DNA from: a virus
DNA length: 64,000 nucleotides
Virus record (IMG/VR): IMGVR_UViG_3300007516_001784
Coordinates: 1 to 64,000 of that record
Strand: one strand, 5' to 3'
This document shows positions 23,910-33,200 of this stretch, piece after piece. The position numbers and the translations under genes are program-made. Under the pieces are notes generated by a model that was not told the origin of the DNA, did not search any database, and worked only from the letters and a program-made list of their open reading frames with translations. How positions within the stretch are numbered: position 1 is the stretch's first letter; each line of letters opens with the position of its first letter.

Positions 23910-24448
23910 TGGTCAATCTTACTCCTAATCAAGACTTCTCGACAGCAAGCGGCATTATCAATGTTGGCTTTATGGAGTCTGTCTATCACTCGTTTATGAG
24001 TGAGGCGTTCGTTGATTTAGGTCGTCCAGTAACCTTTCATTTGCCGCCGACCAAAGAACAAGACGTGCAGACTCAATCTCAGCCCGCACCTCAACAATTT
24101 AATCCTTTCTTTTCAAGAGTGCCTGTGCCTAATACTAATACTCGTGGTACAGGCGTCAAAGTCACGCCACGCGACGTAACGTACAAAGCTCAGATCGTAG
24201 TTGGTCCAATCAAGAACGATTTGCGTTTAACTGGCATGGGTTGGCTCGATGATAATGAAGCTATGATTACTGTTGTAGTTGAAGCACTAGAACATGTTTT
24301 AGCTGCACTTGCTGTTTCTATTGAAGGACGAAGATATACAGTTGTCGAAACTCGTCCTATAGGATTTTCTGTTCGTAGATATCTAATGGTCAAGCTACGC
24401 GAAGTACAAGAATCACAGCCGCCGTCAACAAACTTAACGGTGGGATAA
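23909..24448 (+). CDS. Probable neck/head-completion protein
   Basis: The 179-residue protein has a Pro/Gln-rich loop (about 47-70) and a C-terminal half of strands and one Ala-rich helix (EALEHVLAALAVSIEGRRY). No named family is recognised. Overlap of one base with the gene before and position between connector and tail genes support a neck role. It could be a head-closure or tail-terminator protein. Confidence 0.55.
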   Translation: MVNLTPNQDFSTASGIINVGFMESVYHSFMSEAFVDLGRPVTFHLPPTKEQDVQTQSQPAPQQFNPFFSRVPVPNTNTRGTGVKVTPRDVTYKAQIVVGPIKNDLRLTGMGWLDDNEAMITVVVEALEHVLAALAVSIEGRRYTVVETRPIGFSVRRYLMVKLREVQESQPPSTNLTVG

Positions 24449-24475
24449 AGAAGTGCAGTATACGAAAGGCAACTA

Positions 24476-25501
24476 ATGGGACTTGAGTATAAATTACGAA
24501 GTCTTTTGAAGCTCAATCTCAAATTGTTCTTGGATATGCATTTTCTGAGAGAATCTTCTTTTATTAATGTAGCATCTGGTCAATTGTTTTATGATAATTC
24601 CGACATGAGCGTTCTGCTGGCTGATACTACAGCAGATGACACGTTATTTGGTCTGTCAGATGGACAAGTATGGCAATCACCATTCAGACAATTTGTCTAC
24701 GAATCTGGTGTTCCTCTTGACGGTACGAATGTTGGCACTTCTCCTATAGTTGCTTCCGGCGTCTATATTGAGGGTGCTTTTAGACCAACGAACGATCCTC
24801 AATTTGGCCACACAATCGACTTTATCAATGGTCGCGTGATCTTCAATTCGCCGCAGTCTCTTGATTTGCAAGTCAATGCAGAATATTCCGCACGTCAAGT
24901 ACGTATCGGTTTCGAGCACGACTTTAATCAACAGTTCAGCAAAGGATATCTTGAAAGCAAGTACGGTACGAATCCATTAACGTCAATGCAACTAGTGTAT
25001 CCTTCTGGAATATTCCAACCATTTCCAGCCGTCTTCATTGAAGTAGACAATCGTACAATGACGCCGTACGAGCTTGGTAACCGCAGTGCTATTATCAAGG
25101 ACAAGGTTATTCTGCATATTTGGGCATTGGATGATTTGCAACGAGATAATATCGTAGATATCTTGACTTCGCAGTGGCGTAAGGCCATTCCGATAATCAA
25201 CTTCAACCGTGCTCCATTACCGCTCTCAGGGATTTACAACACTCTATCTCCTGAGTATGTGCCATATCAGGAAATGCTCAGAAATAACAAGTTAATTACT
25301 ACCGTTGGTTCTGGCGTGCCAGTTATTTACACTGCCTATATCACCGATATTGAAGCCAACAACATTAATGTGGCTCAAGAGTACGAACGTGCTATTGTAA
25401 CGTACGAAATTGACGTGTATTTGAATGCCCCAACCACGCCCCTAGGTAGTTACTTTGGGCCTATTTCGACGATCCCGACCATTGAAGGGCCGATCTTCTA
25501 G
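24476..25501 (+). CDS. Neck/tail-completion protein, 341 residues
   Basis: A beta-rich protein with long strands and several SGV/SGI tripeptides. QSLDLQVNAEYSARQVRIGF and TAYITDIEANNINVAQEYER stand out. The size and the place just before the major tail protein suggest a tail-terminator or head-tail joining protein; no family is recognised. The ATG at 24476 lies 28 bases after the previous stop, with AAAGGC upstream. A late-promoter-like motif follows its stop. Confidence 0.55.
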   Translation: MGLEYKLRSLLKLNLKLFLDMHFLRESSFINVASGQLFYDNSDMSVLLADTTADDTLFGLSDGQVWQSPFRQFVYESGVPLDGTNVGTSPIVASGVYIEGAFRPTNDPQFGHTIDFINGRVIFNSPQSLDLQVNAEYSARQVRIGFEHDFNQQFSKGYLESKYGTNPLTSMQLVYPSGIFQPFPAVFIEVDNRTMTPYELGNRSAIIKDKVILHIWALDDLQRDNIVDILTSQWRKAIPIINFNRAPLPLSGIYNTLSPEYVPYQEMLRNNKLITTVGSGVPVIYTAYITDIEANNINVAQEYERAIVTYEIDVYLNAPTTPLGSYFGPISTIPTIEGPIF

Positions 25502-25502
25502 T

Positions 25503-25512
25503 TTAGTGTAAT
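25503..25512 (+). promoter_or_regulatory. Late-promoter-like motif before the major tail gene
   Basis: TTAGTGTAAT overlaps the previous gene's end region and lies 82 bases before the ATG at 25595. The leader holds AGCGAC/GTCGCT (25526-25549), the palindrome ACTTTGCAAAGT, and CCCTA/TAGGG (25570-25583) just before the GGAGG ribosome-binding site. Confidence 0.6.
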
Positions 25513-25594
25513 CTACTGATGAGAAAGCGACTAAGGTACCACTGTCGCTAATCGTAACTTTGCAAAGTACCCTATACGTAGGGAGGAATGAAAC

Positions 25595-27001
25595 ATGACG
25601 AACAATAGAGTCTTCTGGGCAATTGAGCAGCTTGCTTTAAAGGCAAACTCTTCACCCGCTACAAGCGGCGTGGCTGCTTTTAATGCCCGTAACTATGCTA
25701 CAGGTGCTATTGCATCGGGCGTAAACGAAGTGGGAGCACTATGGGAAGTGCCCCGTGGCGTACAAAGTGCCGGTATGAGCACGAAGTTTAATCTACAACA
25801 GGTTTTCCAACTTGGTCAGATTGAGCTTTACGAATATTCAGAACGTCAACCTGACATCGAAATGACAATTTCGAAGTGTGTTGATGGAACTAAGCCGTTG
25901 TTCTTGATGGTGACTGATCCGGCTGGCACGGACATCACTTCTAAGACGGCGAACTTCCGTGTTGACGTTGCCTTCCAAATTTTCCCAGATACGAAGTTCC
26001 GTGCAACTGGTAAGCCTGTGTCGATTTGCACTGGCTCTGGTATGTATCTGTCGAACATCTCGTACACCTATCCGATTGATGGCTTCGTAACAGAAGACAT
26101 CACGTTGGTTGGCAACGATAAGATTTGGGGATCTTTCATCAACGTATCTGGCGTCACTGCCGGTAACGGCGGAACAGAACAACTTCTTTCGTTCCCGACT
26201 CCTGGCTTCAACGGCAACGTAGATCCGAATGCTCCCACTGGCGGACCTTCTGGTGTCTTTGGTCACGACGGTAACACGTCCCCACTCGTTGAGGGTGGAG
26301 CGTTTGAAACTGCCGGTGGTGCTGACAGATTCGGTGTTATTGTGGTTGGTTCTGGTGTAGCTCGTCGTGAAGAAGTGGACATCAGTCACTCGATCTTGCC
26401 GCGAGACATTCCGGGTATCATCACACCTAACATTTCGGGTATCAATGCTGCATATATCAATGGTGGCTTCGGTTCTCAGGGGCCTGGAACTGCTTCTGCC
26501 TTCACTCAGTTGATTGCTGACTCGAATACGGATTACATTGCGGAACACATTCAGACGATCACCGTTTCCTTCTCGATTGCCCGCAAGGACATTTTCGAGC
26601 TTGGTAGCAAGCGTCCGTTCGTGAAGGTGCCGGAATATCCTCTCGAAGCAACGGCCAGCATTGCCGTTATCACTGCTCAGGGTGACCTAGTGGATGCAAC
26701 GTCGCAGATCGACTGCGGGCCTGATAACACAAGAGAAAGCAACACAATCATCATCCGTACTTGCGACGGTCTCCAGGTTGACCTGGGTGACTCGAACCGC
26801 TTGACGGGCGTTGAGGTTGCTGGTGGCGAAGCTGGTGGTGATAACATGACTGTCACGTATAACTACTCAAGCTTCAACAACTTCTACGTGTCGCATGACT
26901 TCTTCCAGCCGAACCACCGTGTGGTGATCTTCGGAACAGGCAGAAGCCGCTTCAACGTAGGTAAGCCGCCGTTCTTGAGAAGCGACATCGGTCTCTTCTG
27001 A
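25595..27001 (+). CDS. Major tail tube protein
   Basis: The 468-residue protein has a structured leader, a strong GGAGG ribosome-binding site and GC-rich codon choice like the capsid gene, all signs of high expression. SNISYTYPIDGFVTEDITLV and the later RKDIFELGSKRPFVKVPEYP fit beta-sandwich tail tube subunits. Residues 205-265 are a Gly/Pro-rich insertion that could be a surface domain. It comes before the chaperone and tape measure genes. No second sheath-like gene is present. Confidence 0.7.
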   Translation: MTNNRVFWAIEQLALKANSSPATSGVAAFNARNYATGAIASGVNEVGALWEVPRGVQSAGMSTKFNLQQVFQLGQIELYEYSERQPDIEMTISKCVDGTKPLFLMVTDPAGTDITSKTANFRVDVAFQIFPDTKFRATGKPVSICTGSGMYLSNISYTYPIDGFVTEDITLVGNDKIWGSFINVSGVTAGNGGTEQLLSFPTPGFNGNVDPNAPTGGPSGVFGHDGNTSPLVEGGAFETAGGADRFGVIVVGSGVARREEVDISHSILPRDIPGIITPNISGINAAYINGGFGSQGPGTASAFTQLIADSNTDYIAEHIQTITVSFSIARKDIFELGSKRPFVKVPEYPLEATASIAVITAQGDLVDATSQIDCGPDNTRESNTIIIRTCDGLQVDLGDSNRLTGVEVAGGEAGGDNMTVTYNYSSFNNFYVSHDFFQPNHRVVIFGTGRSRFNVGKPPFLRSDIGLF

Positions 27002-27013
27002 TATCCGTTGGTG

Positions 27014-27051
27014 GGCCGTGATAGGAGCAGGGGGTAAGTCCTGTCACGGTC
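27014..27051 (+). other. Stem-loop after the major tail gene
   Basis: GGCCGTGATAGGA (27014-27026) pairs with TCCTGTCACGGTC (27039-27051), 13 bp with two G-U pairs and a 12-base loop. No T-tract follows, so it is more likely an mRNA-stabilising or processing structure than a terminator. Confidence 0.5.
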
Positions 27052-27107
27052 TGCTGACTTACAATTTGATCAAGGTGCAAGGCTCCCGCTAGGCGGGTGG
27101 TTTAGGA

Positions 27108-28343
27108 ATGGAGAACATGGGATGCACCAAAAGTGCGTCCCTTTTTCGTATGTCGGTACAGGAAAAAATTCAGCAGATTCTTTGGGATAAACGCTATTTG
27201 TGTATTCCCGAAGAATATACTCAATCGGGCATTGAATATGTTCTAATCAAGGACATGACGATAGAGGATCGCAACATCTATGCTTTCGTGCAGCGTCGCG
27301 AATTAGCATTAGCTCGTAAGCAGGGTGTCCAGACGGAAGTCGAACTATTATCTGCTGCAAAGGTCGTTGGACTATGGACTGCGGAAGATGATCTCGTGAT
27401 CGCCAAAGCGGATGAGCACATCGAGTTTCTTGAGGCCGAAAAAAAGGCACAACGATTCTTAGCACGTAAAAAATCCCTCCAAGTCCAGATTGACGCTACG
27501 CTCGAAAAGAAACGAGTCACGCAATCTAAGCGTAACGAGTACTTCATTAATAGTGCGGAGTACTATGCGAGCGAGATAGCCGCCAACACTCTTGTGCGTC
27601 GTGTCGCCCACAACTTAGATGGCACGGTACTGTGGCCCACAGACGCATCTTTCCTCTTTTCAAAGCAATATCATCATAGCTTTGTTATTTATATCACGAA
27701 TGCAGTACTGTCCGAAGGCATTCTGCCTATCGACGAAATTCGTGAAGTTGCTCGTTATCCAGAGTGGCGTTTAACGTGGGTCTTGCAGCGTGAAAACTTA
27801 CATGCTGTTTTTAATCGCTCTGTTGGTGACTTGACTATCAATCAAAAACTCCTTATTTATTGGAGTCGCATTTATGATTCTGCATTCGAATCTGCTGAGC
27901 CACCCTCATCAGACATTGTAAATGATGATGACAAATTTGATGCATGGCTAGCTAATCGTGAACTTGCCAGTAAAGAGTCGCATGACACAAAGCGTCTTGG
28001 AGCGAAAGATCATAATGAGAGAATGCAGGTACTTGATGGCGAATACAGTCAAACCTGTAATTGTGGTGCGAAAGCCAAGAACGTTGGCAAGGGACTTGGT
28101 GAGCGTACACAACATGGTGTGGCTTGTCCATGGGGTACATTCCGTCGATACACAGTACAAGAACGTGAACAGATTGCACGACAAATCTATTCTCGTAATT
28201 CAGATCGCGTGAGAACTATTATTGAGAATGAACAACAGACCGTGATTGCTAAGGGTGAAGTTGAAGAACATCATCTACGTGGTACAAAGACACGCCACAT
28301 GTTAGGCATGAAAACGGACATAGTGTCTATGCATAAAAAATGA
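27108..28343 (+). CDS. Tail assembly chaperone-like protein, 411 residues
   Basis: Residues 85-180 (GLWTAEDDLVIAKADEHIEF and a long charged helix) match a similar module in the product at 28891 (GMWTDEDDRIM), including the later NSAExxA motif. The C-terminal part contains a likely zinc site (CNCGAK and VACPWG) and a Lys/Arg-rich helix. It lies between the major tail and tape measure genes, where chaperones coat the tape measure. Two starts are possible: ATG at 27108 with GGTGG seven bases upstream, or ATG at 27150 just after a terminator-like hairpin. Confidence 0.6.
   Translation: MENMGCTKSASLFRMSVQEKIQQILWDKRYLCIPEEYTQSGIEYVLIKDMTIEDRNIYAFVQRRELALARKQGVQTEVELLSAAKVVGLWTAEDDLVIAKADEHIEFLEAEKKAQRFLARKKSLQVQIDATLEKKRVTQSKRNEYFINSAEYYASEIAANTLVRRVAHNLDGTVLWPTDASFLFSKQYHHSFVIYITNAVLSEGILPIDEIREVARYPEWRLTWVLQRENLHAVFNRSVGDLTINQKLLIYWSRIYDSAFESAEPPSSDIVNDDDKFDAWLANRELASKESHDTKRLGAKDHNERMQVLDGEYSQTCNCGAKAKNVGKGLGERTQHGVACPWGTFRRYTVQEREQIARQIYSRNSDRVRTIIENEQQTVIAKGEVEEHHLRGTKTRHMLGMKTDIVSMHKK
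27119..27146 (+). terminator. Terminator-like hairpin in the chaperone 5' end
   Basis: GGGATGCAC (27119-27127) pairs with GTGCGTCCC (27133-27141) through one G-U, with loop CAAAA, then TTTTT at 27142-27146. It lies within codons 4-13 of the frame from 27108 and just before the alternative ATG at 27150. It could lower chaperone and tape-measure expression relative to the major tail gene. Confidence 0.6.
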
Positions 28344-28894
28344 AAAAGCAAAATCAATCACTAGATCAGTTAAGTAAAAGTCTAGATCGTAGATCTCGTC
28401 ACTTGATGGTGCAGACCTTACAGAGATTTGAAGACTCTTTTCCAGACGTAGACAACACACGTCAAGGACAGGTTTTTAAAGCGGATCTTCGCAATATGTT
28501 TAATGATGTCATGCGTGCCCAAAGGGACGAATTAAACGATTATGAAGTTGAGTATCGTCCTCTACGAATGACAGATAATGGCACTTTAGCTATGACTCAA
28601 TCTTTCATGCAGACGGTGCAGAAGGTTGAATTTGGCTCTAGAGGTTCTGTACCATTCATGAAAATCTATTCTAGTACCGAGTACTCTCGTGTCTTAGACG
28701 CAATTCGTATCGAGTTTGATGCTGGCGTTCTACATTACAACACACCCCAAGAAGTGATATTAGAAGTCGTTGGTGCTCATGATTGCGTTAGTGTATTAAA
28801 TGTCATGGACCGATACCGTCTTCATGAGAAGACGGGATTGATCTATCGTGAATGGCGGAGCAAGGTTGTTAAAGTATATCAGGAGCAAGGATGA
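28340..28894 (+). CDS. Unknown tail-module protein, 184 residues
   Basis: A helical, charged protein starting KKQNQSLDQLSKSLDRRSRH. The C-terminal half carries strands and an EVVGAHDCVSVLNVMDRYRL helix. No family recognised. It overlaps both chaperone-like genes by 4 bases, so it is translated with them and probably takes part in tail assembly. A late-promoter-like motif lies inside its coding sequence at 28788. Confidence 0.6.
   Translation: MKKQNQSLDQLSKSLDRRSRHLMVQTLQRFEDSFPDVDNTRQGQVFKADLRNMFNDVMRAQRDELNDYEVEYRPLRMTDNGTLAMTQSFMQTVQKVEFGSRGSVPFMKIYSSTEYSRVLDAIRIEFDAGVLHYNTPQEVILEVVGAHDCVSVLNVMDRYRLHEKTGLIYREWRSKVVKVYQEQG
28788..28797 (+). promoter_or_regulatory. Exact late-promoter-like motif inside a gene
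   Basis: TTAGTGTATT matches the main form exactly but lies inside the coding sequence, 94 bases before the ATG at 28891. It encodes part of SVLNV. It may be an internal promoter or a chance match. Confidence 0.25.
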
Positions 28895-29637
28895 TCACGG
28901 AGAGAGCATTTCGAGCGGTAGACCGCTTTGGGGCACAAATGGACTTTACGGTCTCTACCCCCACACTAGCGATTGAAAATGAAGGCGATCGTCAGTATCG
29001 TATTGCCTATAGTCAATCTTTAACACAAGGCGTCTTTCCACGCAACAAGATGCGTGAAGTGATGCGTTCACATGGTATGTGGACTGATGAAGATGACCGC
29101 ATTATGCGTGAAGAGGTAGCTAACTTAGCTATTTTGCAAATGGAGCTTGAACAAGCTCAACTCAAAGGTAAGCACGAGCAATGTCTTGAAGCTGCAAAAA
29201 AGATGCGTAAGCATCGTTATCGCATGTGGGAACTTTTCATGATTCAGCAGAGCGTGTATATGAATTCTGCCGAAGGTATTGCCGAGCTTGTTAAAGCCGA
29301 AGCTATCATGGCGGCATGCACTATGATTAAAGCTACTGGTCAACGTTATTGGGCAACGTACACTGACTTTGTTCGTGAACGTGACGAGAGCACACAATCA
29401 ACTGTTTACATTAAAGCGGTAGAAGTACAGAATGGTCTATTGCTTGAAATGCGTGACACGATCGAAGAAGGTCATGCAGAGAACAGATATCTCAAGGACG
29501 CAAAACAAGCAATGTTTGATCGTGACATTGAGGAACGTGTAGAAGCAGAGCTTGCATCACGCAAGCAGAAGGCATTAGAGCAAGCCGATGACAATGGGAC
29601 TGGATTGGACAATCGAGCTGATCAACCCTCTGAATAA
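28891..29637 (+). CDS. Tail assembly chaperone-like protein, 248 residues
   Basis: Residues 45-150 share a module with the 411-residue protein at 27108: GVFPRNKMREVM, then GMWTDEDDRIM, a long charged helix, and NSAEGIAELVKAEA. This pattern occurs in phage proteins near the tape measure that act in tail assembly. The last 30 residues are acidic and disordered. It overlaps the gene before by 4 bases and the next by 44-50 bases. The function is inferred from position and the shared module. Confidence 0.6.
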   Translation: MITERAFRAVDRFGAQMDFTVSTPTLAIENEGDRQYRIAYSQSLTQGVFPRNKMREVMRSHGMWTDEDDRIMREEVANLAILQMELEQAQLKGKHEQCLEAAKKMRKHRYRMWELFMIQQSVYMNSAEGIAELVKAEAIMAACTMIKATGQRYWATYTDFVRERDESTQSTVYIKAVEVQNGLLLEMRDTIEEGHAENRYLKDAKQAMFDRDIEERVEAELASRKQKALEQADDNGTGLDNRADQPSE

Positions 29638-30244
29638 GCTGACGATTCACGCCGATAGAGCGTGGGAACGCAGCATGAAAGAGATTGATCAGTGGATGCG
29701 AAAAGAACTTATTCCTGCCATGGTTTATGGTGGAATGGGTATCGTTGGCATTGGACAAACAGATTTCTATCGGTATATTACTAGTGCTCGCGGCCTTAGT
29801 GAACTTGGTATCGAAGCGTCGGAACCGCCTAAGCTTTTGAAGGCTTATGCTACTACGGCTTTCAAAATAGTAGTAGGCAAAAAGCAAATCATTTTACAGT
29901 TTGGTAATTATGCTAAACTGAAAGCCGCAACGCCACATCCAGCAAATGGTACTGGCAATCTTCATATCGACTCATGGTTAGAATGGGTTGAAGGCAAGGA
30001 AGTCAACAGAGGCTTTGTTCCGCGTTCCAAGCTTGATAAGAACGCGTCGAAATCAATTCGTTTGGGAGATCCGCTTGGTGGCCTAATGCTTCCTCGTGGA
30101 GCATATGGTAGCGTAGGGTTGTGGCGATTTCCAACACAACTAAGAAGCTATGAACAAAAATGGGTGACACAGAATATCGCCGTGATTCAAGAGTTGATCA
30201 CTAAAAAGATGTTATCTGTCTTCATTATGAAGTTGGTGACGTAA
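29588..30244 (+). CDS. Unknown tail-module protein, 218 residues
   Basis: A mixed alpha/beta protein that starts within the previous gene (ATG at 29588 or 29594) and shares one base with the tape measure start. Residues 8-50 are amphipathic helix, and the rest has strands with GLMLPRGAYGSVGLWRFPTQ near residue 180. No family recognised. Position directly before the tape measure suggests a minor tail or tail-completion protein. Confidence 0.6.
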   Translation: MTMGLDWTIELINPLNKLTIHADRAWERSMKEIDQWMRKELIPAMVYGGMGIVGIGQTDFYRYITSARGLSELGIEASEPPKLLKAYATTAFKIVVGKKQIILQFGNYAKLKAATPHPANGTGNLHIDSWLEWVEGKEVNRGFVPRSKLDKNASKSIRLGDPLGGLMLPRGAYGSVGLWRFPTQLRSYEQKWVTQNIAVIQELITKKMLSVFIMKLVT

Positions 30245-33200
30245 TGGCTAGCAGAATAGAACTCGAAGCAATCTTAAGATTTGTTGGCGTTAGGATTAAT
30301 GCCAATGTATTTAGTAACATTAGTCGTGCGGCTGCCGGTATGCCTGGGCCTGTACAGCAATTCAATCGTCACTTAAATCAGAGTGTCAATGCCGCCAATA
30401 ATGTTAATCGTTCTGTTCGTGGCATTAATTCTCAGTTGAGTGGTAGTGAAAAAGCGGCTCGTTTGTTCCTTCAGCGTATGGCTCAGTTTGCTATTCTGTT
30501 GCCGACGTTCGCCACTTTAAATAAGAGTATTCAGGGTGGTGTGAAGTTCTTATTTGAATTTGATGCAATCATCAAGGATATCATTCGTACCGATATTAAT
30601 GTGATGACTGGTAAGTTTGATGAGATTGCTAAAAGTGCTTTTGCATTGTCTAAAGAATTTGGAAGTAGTGCGATTGTCGCGGCAGAAACAATCAAGACAT
30701 ATGTGCAGGCTGGTAATAGTCTAAAAGAAGCTAATGAGTTAGCTCGTTTGTCAATTCTTGCTACAAAAGCATCTACCCTAGACGCTGCTCAAGCTGTTGA
30801 GTTTTTACTTTCTGCTAGTAAGCAGTTCGGACTTGAGGGTGAAGCTCTCGCTAATTCTCTTGACGCTCTTGTAAAAGCGGAAGACTTGACCGCTCTTGAA
30901 GCTCGTGACATTGCCGACGCTTTTAGAACTGGCGGTAACTCTCTTGCTGTATTTGGCAAGGATATTAATGACTCAATCGGTTTGATTTCTGCTTTGCGTG
31001 AACAAACACGTAAGTCAGGTAATGAAATTGGTACGTTCTTTAAGACGTTACAGACACGTATCTTTGCTGCTGGCGAATCACGTTCGGCAGTTGAAGGTCT
31101 TCGCGTCTCTGTTCAAAATCTTGATGGTAGTCTACGTCCCACGCTTGCTGTTTTGAATGATTTGCAGAGGGCATTTTTTGGCGTAGAGGGCGGTGCCAAG
31201 GGATTATCTGAGGGAGAACAAGCTAATGCGGCTAAGGCTATTGCTGGCGTACGTCAGTTTGAAGAATTGATTGGTACTCTAAAGTCTCTTGATCGTGCTA
31301 ATGAGATTGCTGCCGAATCATCTAATGCGGCAGGTACAGCACGTGAAAAGGAAGCGGTTGATGCAACCAAGCTTCAACGTCGCTTGGACGAATTGATTGT
31401 CGCTGGACAAGAATTGTCACAGTCTCTTGGTAATGCGGGTGCTACTGATTTTTTCAAGAATGCTTTAAAGAGCGTGACCGGCCTTGTGGACGGTATGACC
31501 CTGATTGTTACTCTTCTTGATAAATTCAAGGTTCCCATCTTACCGATTTTAGCTCCTCTTGCTGCCAAAGGTCTTGATACCGTTTTTGGTCTTGGGCTCA
31601 CGGGTGGTAGACCTGGAAGTCCTGGTGGACGTGGGGGCGGAGGCGGAGGCGGAGGCGGAGGCGGAGGCGGAGGCGGAGGAGGTCCGCTTGGATTAAACAC
31701 TGCTGATCTTGCTGCCAATACTGCTGCATTAAAGCAGTTAACTGGCGTGGTTTCAGAGCTTGTGCAACATATTAAAATGGCATCTGGTGCCTACAGCAAT
31801 CAAGCAGCCGCATCGCAGTTGGCTATTGCGGCAACCAATGTACAAACAAGGACCGTAGAGGTGCAAGCTCAAGTCACACGAGAAGCGACATCTGCTACGC
31901 AAGCGTTTACGCAACGCATGAGGGCAGCTCTCACCACTCCGATTGGCGGTACAGGCAGGGGAGTGGGAGCTGGTAGTGGCGTTAGGACTGCTGCCATTTT
32001 TGCTGCGTTAACGATTGCCGGTTCGGCAGTTACATCTGGTCTTAATCATCTTGCTGATAACCTTGGATCACAAAGTCCTGTTGCTTCGTCATTAACTAAA
32101 ACAACAAGTGCTGCTGTACAAATGGGAATTCAATTTGCTGTCTTCGGACCACTAGTCGCTGGAGTTGCGGCTTCGTTTGGAGCACTTTGGGACGCTGGAT
32201 CGCGTTTTGTTAATACGATGGGAGATATGAACGACGCTTCCAAGGACAACATTAAGCTAATGGTAGATAGTGCTAAGGAGGGTGCTGGCCTTGATAAGGT
32301 TGGTAGGTCTTCGGAAGCTGCTGCCGCATTCGGCACTGCATTGGAAGGTCGAGCTAAGCAAAACGTTAACTACGATCAGGTTTTCAAGTCAGCATTTGAT
32401 AGTATGGATACTGGTACAAAGAAGCTGATTGGTAGTTCGGCTGCACTTAAAGAAGTGTATTTGACGAATAGTCGTGTTATCAATACAACAGTAACAGATT
32501 CATTTACTGGTGCTTCAAAGGTCGTTTCAAGTTACGTTAAGGGTGCTGGTGCCGATCTAATTAAGCAGTGGGCTTTTCAAGAAAGCGGAGCTATTAAGAA
32601 TCAAGAAGCTCTTGATCTATTGCGTGCATCGTATGATTCAACTGGTAATAGTACATATGTTTATCGTGATCAGCAAGACCTGATTGAACAAGCTTATGGT
32701 AGACTGGCTGTCGGTGCTGCTGATGCCGCTAAGCAAGTTGAATTTTTAAGATTAACGTTTGAAGATATGAAGGATCTGCAAAGTCTTATCGCGGCTGCTC
32801 AAGACGTGAATTCTATTAATCGTGATGTTTTGAATCAATCAAAGAAGCCAGAAGACTTGGCACAGGGTATTGACGCACTATCTCAGACGGCTCAAAACGC
32901 CAAGTCAGATCTGGCCAATGCTCAAAAGGCTTTTGAAGATCTACTATCTACATTGCAATTTGCTGGTGCCGACATATCACAATTGGGTGCTTTCTCAAGC
33001 ATGGAAGAGGCCAAAAAGTTTCTCGGTGACATTGGTGCATTACTTTCAAAGCCCAATAATGGTGCTGCAATCGCAAGTTTTCTTGGCGATAAAGACATGA
33101 CGGACCCGCAGAAGAATTTTGCAAAAGAGTATATCAAGATTGAAGAAGATCGCATTAAGGCTACTTTGACAGCCAAAGAAGCTGAGGCTGCCTTTAGCGG

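Noticed and set aside
25516-25523. CTGATGAG resembling a hammerhead ribozyme core in the major tail leader
   Set aside because: The required GAAA after stem II and a matching cleavage-site strand are missing.
25838-26548. 236-codon minus-strand frame inside the major tail gene
   Set aside because: It is antisense to a well-supported, highly expressed gene and has an Arg/Ser/Thr-rich shadow composition.
31374-31718. Minus-strand frame with a long poly-proline run
   Set aside because: The prolines are the complement of the GGCGGA repeat in the tape measure gene; no start signal supports it.
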